A stretch of 34,580 nucleotides of DNA, taken from an uncultured Clostridia bacterium (GTDB lineage: Bacteria > Bacillota > Clostridia > UMGS1810). Both the position numbers and the translations under genes were made by a program. Shown here piece by piece: positions 15,917 to 23,415 of this stretch. The stretch's first letter is position 1; the number at the start of each line of letters is the position of its first letter. The notes under the pieces are model-generated. The model was not told where the DNA came from, ran no database searches, and saw only the letters and a list, made by a program, of their open reading frames with translations. Location of the stretch: positions 1-34,580 of the forward strand of contig CAKSTL010000017.1 of NCBI GenBank assembly GCA_934500875.1, read 5' to 3'.

Positions 15917-15959
15917 ATAATTTCAGTCCTTTCAAAGTGATGATTTGACAGAAAGTATT

Positions 15960-17945
15960 TTAACTTAAATCAAGCATATCAAGGTATTCGTGTCCGTTTG
16001 TGGTGATGTAATCCTTACGTCCCTGCAAATCATCACCCAAAAGCATATCAAAAACGCTTTCGGTAAGAGCCTTATCGTCCTCAAGAACTTTTATAAGCCG
16101 CCTTGTTTCGGGGTTCATAGTAGTTTGCCACATCATTTCGGGCTCGTTTTCACCAAGACCCTTCGAGCGCTGTATTGACGCTTTTTCACCGACTTTTTTC
16201 AGTATTTCCGACTTTTCCTTTTCGCTGTATGCAAAATATGTTCCGCTCTTTGCGTTAATTTCAAAAAGTGGCGATTCGGCAATATAAACCTTTCCTTCGG
16301 TAATGAGAGTAGGGGTAAGACGCTTTAGCATAGCCAAAATGAGCGTTCGTATCTGAAATCCGTCCACGTCTGCATCCGTGCAGATTATTATTTTGTTCCA
16401 TCTTAAATTATTTATGTCAAATTCCGATACGTTTTTTGCATTTTTGCTGTTTATTTCAACGCCGCAGCCCATAACCTTCAAAAGGTCAACGATAATGTCG
16501 TTTTTGAAAATTTTGTCAAGGTCGGCTTTTAAACAGTTTAAAATTTTACCTCTGACCGGCATAATCGCCTGAAATTCAGAATCTCTGCCGAGCTTGCACG
16601 AGCCGAGAGCCGAGTCGCCCTCAACAATGTAAAGCTCACGGCGTGAGATATCCTTGGTGCGGCAATCCACAAATTTTTGAACACGGTTTGTAACGTCAAT
16701 ATTTCCGCTGAGCTTTTTTGCGATGTTTACCCTTGCTTTTTCGGCGTGTTCTCTGCTTCGCTTGTTGATAAGCACCTGTGCGGCGATTTTATCCGCCTCA
16801 ACCTTATTTTCTATAAAGTAAAGCTCAAGCTCGTGACGCAAAAATTCTGTCATAGCCTCTGCGATAAACGCATTGTTAATTGCCTTTTTTGTCTGGTTTG
16901 CATAGCTTGTTACGGTTGAGTGCGAGTTTGATACAAGAATAAGACAGTCTTTAACATCGTTAAAATTAATTTTTGATTCGTTTTTGTTATATTTTGAATT
17001 TTGCTTAAGATACTTGTCCACCGCATACAAAAAAGCGTTTGAAACCGCCTTGTCGGGCGAGCCGCCGTGCTCTAAGTAGCTTGAGTTATGATAATATTCC
17101 AAAAGATTTGTCTTGTTTGAAAAGCAAAACGCAAACGACATTTTAACGTTGTAGTCGTCCCTGTCCGCCCTGTCACGTCCTCTGCGCTCACATTCGAGAT
17201 ATTTTACATCGGTAAACGCCTCGCCGGCGGCAATTTCGTTAACATAATCGACAATGCCGTTGTTATAAATATACTCTGTTTCCTCAAATTTTCTCGGCTC
17301 TTTTTCGCATTTGAAAACAAGCTTTAATCCCTTGTTTACAATTGCCTGTTTTTTCATAATATCGTGAAAATATTCCTCGGGAATATTTATATCGGTAAAA
17401 ACCTCCAGATCGGGGCGCCATTTTATCTGCGTGCGTGTGTGCTTGTAACTGTATTCTTCCTTTTTAAGACCGCCTATATTTACGCCCTTTTCAAAGTGAA
17501 GGTCGTATTTAAAGCCGTCACGGTAAACCGAAACGTCCATATATTCTGACGAATACTGAGTTGCGCACGCACCAAGACCGTTTGTTCCAAGGCTGTATTC
17601 ATAGTTTTCGCCCGAATTGGTTTTATACTTTCCGCCGGCATAAAGTTCGCAGAAAACAAGCTCCCAGTTAAACATACCCTCCTTTGGGTTGTAGTCAACC
17701 GGAATACCTCTGCCGTAGTCTGTAACTTCAATAGAATTGTCGAGATATTTTTTTACCTCAATTAAGTTTCCGTAGCCTTCTCTTGCTTCATCTATGGAGT
17801 TTGAAAGAATTTCAAAAACGGCGTGCTCGCATCCGTCCAGACCGTCCGACCCGAAAATAACGGCGGGACGAAGACGTACTCTGTCAGCACCTTTCAATTT
17901 CGATATACTTTCATTTGTATAATCGTTACCTTTGCTTTTAGCCAT
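15960..17945 (-). CDS. parE: DNA topoisomerase IV subunit B (ParE-like)
   Basis: 661 aa from ATG 17945 (GGTGG upstream). ATPase subunit of the type IIA topoisomerase. GHKL ATPase: FEILSNSIDEA with catalytic Glu45 and Mg-binding Asn49, DYGRGIPVD, and GTNGLGACATQYSSEY; transducer lysine in QTKKAI; TOPRIM: VEGDSALGS and CTDADVDGFQIRTL; C-terminal PVRGKILN and IQRSKGLGENEPEMMWQTTM. The TOPRIM box reads DADVDGFQ instead of the common DADVDGAH, and EGDSALGS instead of EGDSAGGS, marking it as a divergent clostridial subfamily rather than GyrB. First gene of a run parE-parC-ligase-punA; the A subunit starts 43 bases downstream. Its promoter faces away from the PII-like/antiporter operon. Confidence 0.9.
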   Translation of the reverse strand: MAKSKGNDYTNESISKLKGADRVRLRPAVIFGSDGLDGCEHAVFEILSNSIDEAREGYGNLIEVKKYLDNSIEVTDYGRGIPVDYNPKEGMFNWELVFCELYAGGKYKTNSGENYEYSLGTNGLGACATQYSSEYMDVSVYRDGFKYDLHFEKGVNIGGLKKEEYSYKHTRTQIKWRPDLEVFTDINIPEEYFHDIMKKQAIVNKGLKLVFKCEKEPRKFEETEYIYNNGIVDYVNEIAAGEAFTDVKYLECERRGRDRADRDDYNVKMSFAFCFSNKTNLLEYYHNSSYLEHGGSPDKAVSNAFLYAVDKYLKQNSKYNKNESKINFNDVKDCLILVSNSHSTVTSYANQTKKAINNAFIAEAMTEFLRHELELYFIENKVEADKIAAQVLINKRSREHAEKARVNIAKKLSGNIDVTNRVQKFVDCRTKDISRRELYIVEGDSALGSCKLGRDSEFQAIMPVRGKILNCLKADLDKIFKNDIIVDLLKVMGCGVEINSKNAKNVSEFDINNLRWNKIIICTDADVDGFQIRTLILAMLKRLTPTLITEGKVYIAESPLFEINAKSGTYFAYSEKEKSEILKKVGEKASIQRSKGLGENEPEMMWQTTMNPETRRLIKVLEDDKALTESVFDMLLGDDLQGRKDYITTNGHEYLDMLDLS

Positions 17946-17980
17946 TCTTTTACCACCTTGTACCATATATTACTTATTAT

Positions 17981-18010
17981 ATTTTACAATGTACTATATC
18001 TTGTTGTCAA
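17981..18010 (-). promoter_or_regulatory. sigma-A promoter of the parE-parC run
   Basis: On the minus strand a perfect TTGACA (18010-18005), an 18-base spacer and TAAAAT (17986-17981), about 35 bases before the parE start. Confidence 0.65.
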
Positions 18011-18050
18011 GCATATAAGGAAGAAATTTTTTAAAATTGTAAAAAATAAG

Positions 18051-18079
18051 TAGACATTTGCAGAAAAAAGGTATATAAT
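18051..18079 (+). promoter_or_regulatory. sigma-A promoter of the PII-like/antiporter operon
   Basis: TAGACA (18051-18056), 17-base spacer, perfect TATAAT (18074-18079). The expected start point (GG at about 18085-18086) falls directly at the 5' edge of the structured leader, so the transcript would begin with that structure. Confidence 0.8.
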
Positions 18080-18086
18080 TGTATGG

Positions 18087-18169
18087 AAAATCTCTTATCA
18101 CTTTCTGCCATACGGATAAGAGAAGATTTAAAATAATATTAATGCCGGCGTATGGCGGCGGATAAGGAG
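18087..18169 (+). ncRNA. Structured leader RNA, copy A (candidate riboswitch, loop-loop pseudoknot)
   Basis: Hairpin 1 has a perfect 9-bp stem, TCTCTTATC (18091-18099) with GATAAGAGA (18115-18123). Its 15-base loop ends in GCCATACG (18107-18114), which is complementary over all 8 bases to CGTATGGC at 18149-18156. That second sequence is itself held in the loop of a short hairpin, GCC (18144-18146) with GGC (18157-18159). A 25-base A-rich linker joins the parts. The ribosome binding site AGGAG (18165-18169) follows 8 bases after the pairing, so pairing state could gate translation. A second copy upstream of the gene at 33492-34457 has identical stems and identical spacing. I cannot match it to a known riboswitch class. 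Confidence 0.75.
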
Positions 18170-18175
18170 TTTTTT

Positions 18176-18523
18176 ATGGTACTTTTAACTGTGGTATTAA
18201 ATAAAACAGAGTGTCTTGACGAAATTCTTCACGCATTTGCCGAAAACGGCATAAACGGTGCAACAATTTTGGACAGCACTGGTATGGCGCACACTTTAAG
18301 CGACGACGAGGATTTCAGGTTTATTGCGTCGCTTCGTCAAATTCTTGACCCCGACAGGGAAAGCAGCAAAACAATACTTACCGTTATTGACGAAGGCAAA
18401 ATTCCGCTTGTTTCCAAAATTGTCAACGACGCAACGGGCGGTCTTGACAAGCCCGATACCGGCATAATGTTTTGCACAAACGTAACATATATGGAAGGAT
18501 TTGAAAAAAACAATGCAATTTAA
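18176..18523 (+). CDS. PII-like (GlnB-fold) signalling protein
   Basis: 115 aa from ATG 18176 (AGGAG 6 bases upstream). An in-frame ATG at 18152 lies inside the structured leader and is not preferred. The chain reads as a ferredoxin-like PII fold: a first strand LLTVVLN, a helix CLDEILHAFAENG, GATILDSTGMAHTL before a charged loop (SDDED) in the T-loop position, a strand KTILTVI, helix IPLVSKIVNDATGG, and a last strand GIMFCTNVTYMEG. Length matches PII-type proteins (about 100-115 aa). Such proteins sense small ligands and often bind a membrane transporter encoded beside them. Its gene overlaps the antiporter gene by 11 bases, so it is a likely regulatory partner. Ligand unknown. Confidence 0.7.
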   Translation: MVLLTVVLNKTECLDEILHAFAENGINGATILDSTGMAHTLSDDEDFRFIASLRQILDPDRESSKTILTVIDEGKIPLVSKIVNDATGGLDKPDTGIMFCTNVTYMEGFEKNNAI

Positions 18524-19682
18524 TGTACTTTGCTATCTTGCAATAATGATTTTTTCGGGTATGGCATTCGGACGTCTTGTAAAGCTTATAAAACTTCCGA
18601 ATGTTACGGGATACCTTCTTGCCGGACTGATTTTCGGGCCGAGCGTTCTTGGTATTATCCCGAAGGACACAATAGACTCAATTTCGGTAATAAGCGAGGT
18701 TGCACTCGGATTTATTGCTTTTTCGGTAGGCAATGAGTTTAAAATGTCATATTTTAAAAAGGTAGGCATATCGCCGATTGTTATTGCGGCGCTTGAGGCT
18801 CTGGGCGCTGTTGTTGCAGTGTGCGCCGTTTTGGTTGCCTTCGGAAACGATTTGCCGTTTTCGCTTGTTTTAAGCTCCATTGCGGCGGCTACGGCACCTG
18901 CGGCAACAATTATGGTAATCCGTCAGTACAAGGCGAAGGGTCCGGTAACCGAAACGCTTCTTTCGGTTGTTGCGCTTGACGACGCCGCTGCACTTATGCT
19001 TTTTGGCATTGCGGTTGCCGTTGCGGGTATGCTCAATTCTTCAGCAAACGTTTCGGTCGCAGGTATGATTCTTTCGCCGATTGTCGAAATAGTCGGCGCA
19101 CTCGTTATCGGTGCGGTTCTGGGTATGCTTCTTACGTTTTTTGTAAGGTTTTTCAAAAAGGACGGAAACAGGCTTTCTCTTGCGGTAGGCTTTGTTTTTG
19201 CAGGAATAGGAATTGCCGATATGCTCGGAGTTTCGTCGCTTCTTTTGTGTATGGCGCTCGGAGCGGTGTTTGTCAATTTTTCAAAACAGTCGCTGCCCGT
19301 TATGAAGGTTGTGGATTCGATAACTCCGCCGATATTTATGCTGTTTTTTGTTGCGTCAGGTGCAGCGCTCGACCTTTCGGTTCTGCCCACGCTCGGCGTT
19401 GTGGGAGTTATATATGTTGTGTTCAGGGTTGTCGGAAAGGTTTTGGGTACATACCTTGGTGCGGCAATGTGCAGGTGCGATAAAAAAATCAAAAAATATC
19501 TCGGATATGCGCTTCTTCCGCAGGCAGGCGTGGCAATAGGTCTTTCGCTTGCGGCAACGACCGTTGTTCCCGAATACGGTCAGACGATACGTGCGGTTGT
19601 TTTGTGCGCAACGTTTATTTACGAGCTTATAGGCCCTGCGGTTACAAAAATTGCATTGAAAAAAGCAGGGGAGATACAGTAA
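18513..19682 (+). CDS. CPA2-family cation/proton antiporter (Kef/NapA type)
   Basis: 389 aa from ATG 18513. A TTG at 18501 is too close to the ribosome binding site AAGGA (18495-18499). The protein is almost entirely hydrophobic with about 12-13 membrane helices and ends in a short basic tail without an RCK/TrkA-N domain. Family features: KLPNVTGYLLAGLIFGPSVLGII in the first helices, SVISEVALGFIAFSVGNEF, AAATAPAATIMVIRQYKAKG, and a VVALDDAAALMLFG segment with the acidic pair expected in the ion site of electrogenic members. It should exchange Na+ or K+ for protons at the cytoplasmic membrane. The missing cytoplasmic regulatory domain may be replaced by the coupled PII-like protein. Expression is probably set by the structured leader. 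Confidence 0.88.
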   Translation: MQFNVLCYLAIMIFSGMAFGRLVKLIKLPNVTGYLLAGLIFGPSVLGIIPKDTIDSISVISEVALGFIAFSVGNEFKMSYFKKVGISPIVIAALEALGAVVAVCAVLVAFGNDLPFSLVLSSIAAATAPAATIMVIRQYKAKGPVTETLLSVVALDDAAALMLFGIAVAVAGMLNSSANVSVAGMILSPIVEIVGALVIGAVLGMLLTFFVRFFKKDGNRLSLAVGFVFAGIGIADMLGVSSLLLCMALGAVFVNFSKQSLPVMKVVDSITPPIFMLFFVASGAALDLSVLPTLGVVGVIYVVFRVVGKVLGTYLGAAMCRCDKKIKKYLGYALLPQAGVAIGLSLAATTVVPEYGQTIRAVVLCATFIYELIGPAVTKIALKKAGEIQ

Positions 19683-19765
19683 TTTAAAAGAGTGGCTTTT
19701 GCCGCTTCTCGATAAGAAAGCGTTGGTTTTGAAGCCGTATTTTAAATTCATACTACGTCAAAAAT

Positions 19766-19799
19766 CTGCCATATGCGGTAAGCATAATGGCAGGTTTTA
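19766..19799 (+). terminator. Intrinsic terminator of the PII-like/antiporter operon
   Basis: CTGCCATATGC pairs with GCATAATGGCAG (one bulged A), 5-base loop, then GTTTTAT. It lies 84 bases after the antiporter stop. Confidence 0.7.
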
Positions 19800-19969
19800 T
19801 TTCTTGTCTGAAGCTTTAACTGCAATTTTCAAAACTGCTTTGCACCCCGAAAACAAAATTTTTTGATGAAGTTCAAGGCAAAAAAGCGAGTAATCCTGAC
19901 GGATTGCGAGTTTTTTTAGCGCAGAAAGGCGCAAAAAATATGTTTTTAAGGCAATGCTCGCTTATCAAG

Positions 19970-19992
19970 GAGCGGCTTTTGCCGCTCTTTTT
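19970..19992 (+). terminator. Intrinsic terminator-like hairpin ahead of the his promoter
   Basis: GAGCGGC (19970-19976), TTTT loop, GCCGCTC (19981-19987) and a T5 run. It would stop read-through into the histidine operon. Confidence 0.7.
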
Positions 19993-20022
19993 AGTTTTTG
20001 AACAAAATTTTTATAATATGTA

Positions 20023-20057
20023 TTGACTTTAGCAATTTAGTGTGGTAAAATACTAAA
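20023..20057 (+). promoter_or_regulatory. his operon promoter with a palindromic operator over the -10 box
   Basis: TTGACT (20023-20028), 17-base spacer, TAAAAT (20046-20051). TTTAGT (20036-20041) and ACTAAA (20052-20057) form inverted arms on either side of the -10, and a second ACTTTAG/CTAAAGT pair (20026-20032, 20053-20059) is nested with it. Arms of this kind suit a dimeric TrpR-type repressor, and such a protein is encoded by the first gene. The leader is only about 65 bases with one small hairpin (ATGCCG/CGGCAT near 20080-20094), too short for a T-box. Confidence 0.6.
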
Positions 20058-20122
20058 GTATAAAAATCCTGTTTTATAAAATGCCGTTTCGGCATGATGT
20101 AATTTTAAAAGGACGTGAGTTT

Positions 20123-20416
20123 ATGGAAAATAAATACAGTGCGTTTACCGATAAGCTTTTTGAAGCAATTCTTACGCTTAAAAGCGTGGAGGAATGTTAT
20201 AACTTTTTTGAGGATATATGCACAATAAAAGAAATTCAGGATATGTCGCAGCGCCTTGAGGTTGCAAAGCTTTTGCAGCAAAACAAAAGCTATATCGAAA
20301 TTTCAAAGGAAACGGGCGCAAGCACCGCAACAATCAGCAGGGTTAACAAATGCTTCACCTACGGAACGGGCGGATATAAGGCGGCTTTGGACAGAGTTTT
20401 TGCAGGAGAAAAATAA
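20123..20416 (+). CDS. TrpR/YerC-family DNA-binding regulator, probable his repressor
   Basis: 97 aa from ATG 20123 (AGGACG upstream), rather than the upstream in-frame ATG at 20081. TrpR-superfamily protein: helices FTDKLFEAILTLKSVEECYNFF and ICTIKEIQDMSQRLEVAKLL, then a helix-turn-helix SYIEISKETGASTATISRVNKCF, as in YerC/TrpR proteins (about 95-105 aa). The conserved GASTATISRVNKC recognition helix is clear. It is the first gene of the histidine operon and its stop is one base before the hisZ start, so it likely represses this operon in response to histidine or a related ligand, using the palindrome over the promoter. A non-specific YerC role is the alternative. Confidence 0.85.
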   Translation: MENKYSAFTDKLFEAILTLKSVEECYNFFEDICTIKEIQDMSQRLEVAKLLQQNKSYIEISKETGASTATISRVNKCFTYGTGGYKAALDRVFAGEK

Positions 20417-20417
20417 T

Positions 20418-21524
20418 ATGGAATTTACACTTAAAAGCGACGAAAAAGCTATTTTAAAGCTTCGGGGGCTGTATTCAAAATACGGATACCGACAGTTTAA
20501 AATGAGTAAGTTTGAAGAATACGATTTGTATACAAAAAATAAAGATTTTCTTGTTTCGGACAGTATAATTACCTTTAATGATACCGACGGACGGCTTATG
20601 GCATTAAAGCCCGACGTAACGCTTTCTATCATAAAAGACAGCACAGATGTTGACGGCTCGGTAAAAAAGGTGTATTACAACGAAAATGTATACCGTGTGT
20701 CCAAAAGCACGCAGTCTTTCAAAGAAATTATGCAGACAGGGCTTGAATGTATAGGCGATATTGATTCGTACATTGTGTGCGAAACGCTTTATCTTGCCGC
20801 AAAAAGCCTCAGCCTTATTTCAGACGATTTTGTTCTCGATATTTCAAATATGGATATAATTTCTGCGGCGATGGATAACCTTAATCTTGACGGCGAGGGC
20901 GAAAGAAAAATTTTAAAATGCATATCGGAGAAAAACATTTACGGCATTAAAACGGTTTGCAGTCAGTGCGGTGCGGACGGTAAAGATACCGAAATGCTTG
21001 TTAAAATAGTTTCGTCATACGGCGATATGCGAAAGGTTATCAAAAGTCTTGAAAATCTTTCGTTTGAAAAAATAAATCCTTATATAAAAGAGCTTTGCGA
21101 AATTGCAGATTTTTTTGAGGGGACAAATTTCGGCGGCAAAATCAGATTTGATTTTTCGCTTGTGAGCGATACAAACTATTATACTTCCGTTGTGTTCAAG
21201 GGGTTTATAAACAGCATACCTTCAAGTATTCTTTCGGGCGGACGGTATGACGGACTTATGAAAAGGATGAACAAAAATTTCGGCGCAATAGGCTTTGCGG
21301 TGTATCTCGATTTGCTAGAGCGGCTTTCGGATGATGACGGACAATATGATGTTGACGCTGTTGTGTTGTACGACAAAAACGTAAGCAGCGCACTTCTTAA
21401 AAAGTGTATTAAAGAGCTTACCGATAAGAATTTAAGCGTATCGGCGCAAAAGATAAAGCCCGATAATCTTAAGTATAAAAAGCTTTATAGAATTTATAAA
21501 GGAGGGCTTGAAAAAATTGGATAA
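20418..21524 (+). CDS. hisZ: ATP phosphoribosyltransferase regulatory subunit HisZ
   Basis: 368 aa from ATG 20418. A histidyl-tRNA synthetase-like protein without tRNA ligation activity that forms the active, histidine-sensitive complex with short HisG. Visible class II synthetase core: GYRQFKMSKFEEYDLY, LKPDVTLSI (motif 2-like), the region YNENVYR, SFKEIMQTGLECIG, and the motif 3-like SILSGGRYDGLMKRMNKNFGAIGFAV. The C-terminal anticodon-binding domain is absent or much reduced, as in other HisZ. It follows the regulator after one base and overlaps the start region of hisG, whose short form needs this subunit. Its presence supports the reading of a complete pathway. Confidence 0.92.
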   Translation: MEFTLKSDEKAILKLRGLYSKYGYRQFKMSKFEEYDLYTKNKDFLVSDSIITFNDTDGRLMALKPDVTLSIIKDSTDVDGSVKKVYYNENVYRVSKSTQSFKEIMQTGLECIGDIDSYIVCETLYLAAKSLSLISDDFVLDISNMDIISAAMDNLNLDGEGERKILKCISEKNIYGIKTVCSQCGADGKDTEMLVKIVSSYGDMRKVIKSLENLSFEKINPYIKELCEIADFFEGTNFGGKIRFDFSLVSDTNYYTSVVFKGFINSIPSSILSGGRYDGLMKRMNKNFGAIGFAVYLDLLERLSDDDGQYDVDAVVLYDKNVSSALLKKCIKELTDKNLSVSAQKIKPDNLKYKKLYRIYKGGLEKIG

Positions 21525-22146
21525 TTTTCTTAACATTGCACTTCCCAAAGGAAGGCTTGGCGAAAAGGTATACAAAATGTTTGAAAAAGCCGGGTTTGAC
21601 TGCCCTCTGATTTTGGACGATACAAGAAAGCTTATTTTTGAAAACAGCGAAAAAAAGCTGCGATTTTTTTGGGTAAAGCCCTCGGACGTTTCAATTTACG
21701 TAGAGAGGGGCGCAGCGGATATCGGCGTTGCAGGGAAGGATATTTTATCGGAATACGAGCCTGATGTTTATGAGCTTTTAAATCTTAATACAGGCAAATG
21801 CGATATGTGCGTTGCGGCGAAAAAAGGTTTTTTTGACAAACGGCTTAAAACACTTCGTGTTGCAACCAAGTTTTCAAACTGCGCAAAACGCCATTACAGC
21901 GCAAAGGGCAGGGATATTGACATAATTCACCTTAACGGTTCCATAGAAATTGCACCTATTTTAGGCTTGTCCGACGTAATAGTCGATATTGTTGAAACGG
22001 GCACCACGCTTAAAGAAAACAATCTTGAGGTGGTTGAAAAAATTTTTCCGATAAGCGCATATCTTATTTCAAACAAAGCAAGCTTTAAATTCAAAACGGA
22101 TATGATAGAAAATATTGCAGAGCGTCTGGAGGTTAAAAATGATTAA
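21517..22146 (+). CDS. hisG: ATP phosphoribosyltransferase catalytic subunit, short form
   Basis: 209 aa from TTG 21517. Another TTG at 21508 is only one base from the GGAGGG (21501-21506), whereas 21517 has a 10-base spacing. Catalyses the first step, PRPP plus ATP to phosphoribosyl-ATP. Family motifs: IALPKGRLGEKVY, ERGAADIGVAGKDIL, KTLRVATKFSNCAKRHY, the PRPP loop DVIVDIVETGTTLKENNL and LNGSIEIAPILGLSD. Length is that of the short form lacking the histidine-binding C-terminal domain, consistent with the HisZ partner immediately upstream. The 3' end overlaps the hisD start by 8 bases. Confidence 0.93.
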   Translation: MDNFLNIALPKGRLGEKVYKMFEKAGFDCPLILDDTRKLIFENSEKKLRFFWVKPSDVSIYVERGAADIGVAGKDILSEYEPDVYELLNLNTGKCDMCVAAKKGFFDKRLKTLRVATKFSNCAKRHYSAKGRDIDIIHLNGSIEIAPILGLSDVIVDIVETGTTLKENNLEVVEKIFPISAYLISNKASFKFKTDMIENIAERLEVKND

Positions 22147-23413
22147 AATTTTAAAATACGGCGAGGTTGAAAACAAGGATATTTTTCTGCGTACCGCTCT
22201 GAAAACAAATGTTGAAAAAACGGTTTCGGAAATAATAGAAAACGTGAAGAAAAACGGCGATAAGGCGCTTTTTGAATATTGCGAAAAATTTGACGGAGCG
22301 CATCTTTCCAACCTTTCGGTAAGCAAAGAAGAAATCGGCAAAGCTTTTTCGTCGGTTGACGAAAAGTTTATAAAAATACTCAAAAAAGCGGCGGCGAATA
22401 TACGAAAATTTCACGAAAAACAGCTTCGCACAAGTTTTATAATAAACGACGAAAACGGCATTGTAACAGGTCAGAAAATAATTCCCGTTGACAGAGCGGG
22501 GCTTTATGTTCCGGGCGGTACGGCGGCATATCCGTCCACTGTTCTTATGGACGCAATCCCGGCAAAAATCGCAGGGGTCGGCGAAATTGTTATGGTAACG
22601 CCGCCCGACAGCGAAGGAAATGTTAATCCTGTAATTTTAGCGGCGGCGCACATTGCAGGAATAGACAAAATATTCAAAGTCGGCGGTGCTCAGGCTGTTG
22701 CGGCGCTTGCATACGGCACCGAAAGCATACCTAAGGTTGACAAAATAGTCGGCCCGGGAAACGCATATGTTGCCGAGGCAAAAAAACAGGTTTTCGGCTT
22801 GGTTTCGATAGATATGATTGCCGGTCCGAGCGAAATTTTAATTGTTGCCGACGATACGGTTAATCCGAAATATGCCGCCGCAGACCTTCTTTCTCAGGCG
22901 GAGCACGATAAAATGGCAAGCGCAGTTCTTGTTACAACGTCACAAAGAATTGCCGAGAGCGTGCGTGATGAAATTGAAATTCAGCTTCCGTCCTTAAAAA
23001 GAGCGGAGATTGCACGTGTTTCGATTGACACCGGCAGCAAAATTATTGTTGCCGGCAGCATAAAAGAGGCTATAGAAATTGCAAATGAAATTGCGCCCGA
23101 ACACCTTGAGCTTTGTGTGGATAATCCGTTTGATTATCTCGATTCAATCCGCCACGCAGGTTCGGTTTTTATGGGCAAAAACTGTCCCGAGGCGCTCGGA
23201 GATTATTTTGCGGGACCAAATCATACCCTTCCCACAAGCGGTACGGCAAAATTTTCAAGCCCGCTTTCGGTGGATGATTTTGTCAAAAAAATGCAGTATA
23301 CCTATTACACAAACGACGCTTTGAGAAAATGCGCTTATGACGTTGCGTATTTTGCCGAAAAGGAAGGGCTTACCGCACATGCAAAAAGCGCTGTTATCAG
23401 GCTGGAGGAATAA
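22139..23413 (+). CDS. hisD: Histidinol dehydrogenase
   Basis: 424 aa from ATG 22139 (GGAGG upstream, inside the hisG end). Zinc- and NAD-dependent oxidation of histidinol to histidine in two steps, the end of the pathway. Motifs: RAGLYVPGGTAAYPSTVLM, VTPPDSEGNVNPVILAAAHIAG, KVGGAQAVAALAYGTESIP, KIVGPGNAYVAEAKKQVFG, the zinc-ligand segment DLLSQAEHDKMA, catalytic EIAPEHLEL and GDYFAGPNHTLPTSGTAKF. Length and motif order are normal and nothing is missing. Confidence 0.97.
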   Translation: MIKILKYGEVENKDIFLRTALKTNVEKTVSEIIENVKKNGDKALFEYCEKFDGAHLSNLSVSKEEIGKAFSSVDEKFIKILKKAAANIRKFHEKQLRTSFIINDENGIVTGQKIIPVDRAGLYVPGGTAAYPSTVLMDAIPAKIAGVGEIVMVTPPDSEGNVNPVILAAAHIAGIDKIFKVGGAQAVAALAYGTESIPKVDKIVGPGNAYVAEAKKQVFGLVSIDMIAGPSEILIVADDTVNPKYAAADLLSQAEHDKMASAVLVTTSQRIAESVRDEIEIQLPSLKRAEIARVSIDTGSKIIVAGSIKEAIEIANEIAPEHLELCVDNPFDYLDSIRHAGSVFMGKNCPEALGDYFAGPNHTLPTSGTAKFSSPLSVDDFVKKMQYTYYTNDALRKCAYDVAYFAEKEGLTAHAKSAVIRLEE

Positions 23414-23415
23414 AA

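Larger units (their letters stand above)
19683..20022. repeat. Gene-free 340-bp region of hairpins, probably a dispersed intergenic repeat
   Basis: No gene. Both ends carry closely similar hairpins: AGTGGCTTTTGCCGCT (about 19691-19706, followed by GATAAG) and GAGCGGC/GCCGCTC (19970-19987, preceded by CTTATC). Inside are the operon terminator (19766-19799), a block with AATCC/GGATT arms flanked by A and T runs (about 19880-19920) and a GCGC/GCGC hairpin (19920-19932). I have the impression that the middle block resembles repeats scattered between genes of gut Clostridia. There is only one copy here, so that cannot be shown from this window. Confidence 0.4.

Noticed and set aside
17943..18010. 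Perfect TATAAT at 17976-17981 (minus strand) as the parE -10 box
   Set aside because: The TTGACA is 23 bases away; TAAAAT with an 18-base spacer is the better pair.
18087..18169. The leader hairpin as an intrinsic terminator
   Set aside because: No T run follows the 9-bp stem; it is followed by the linker, the second pairing arm and a ribosome binding site.
19761..19800. A third copy of the structured leader (it contains CTGCCATA)
   Set aside because: It lacks the TCTCTTATC/GATAAGAGA stem and the downstream CGTATGGC, and is followed by a T run after the antiporter gene, so it is a terminator.
20060..20122. T-box or attenuator in front of the histidine operon
   Set aside because: The leader from the predicted start is only about 65 bases, with one 6-bp hairpin and no specifier loop, T-box sequence or terminator.
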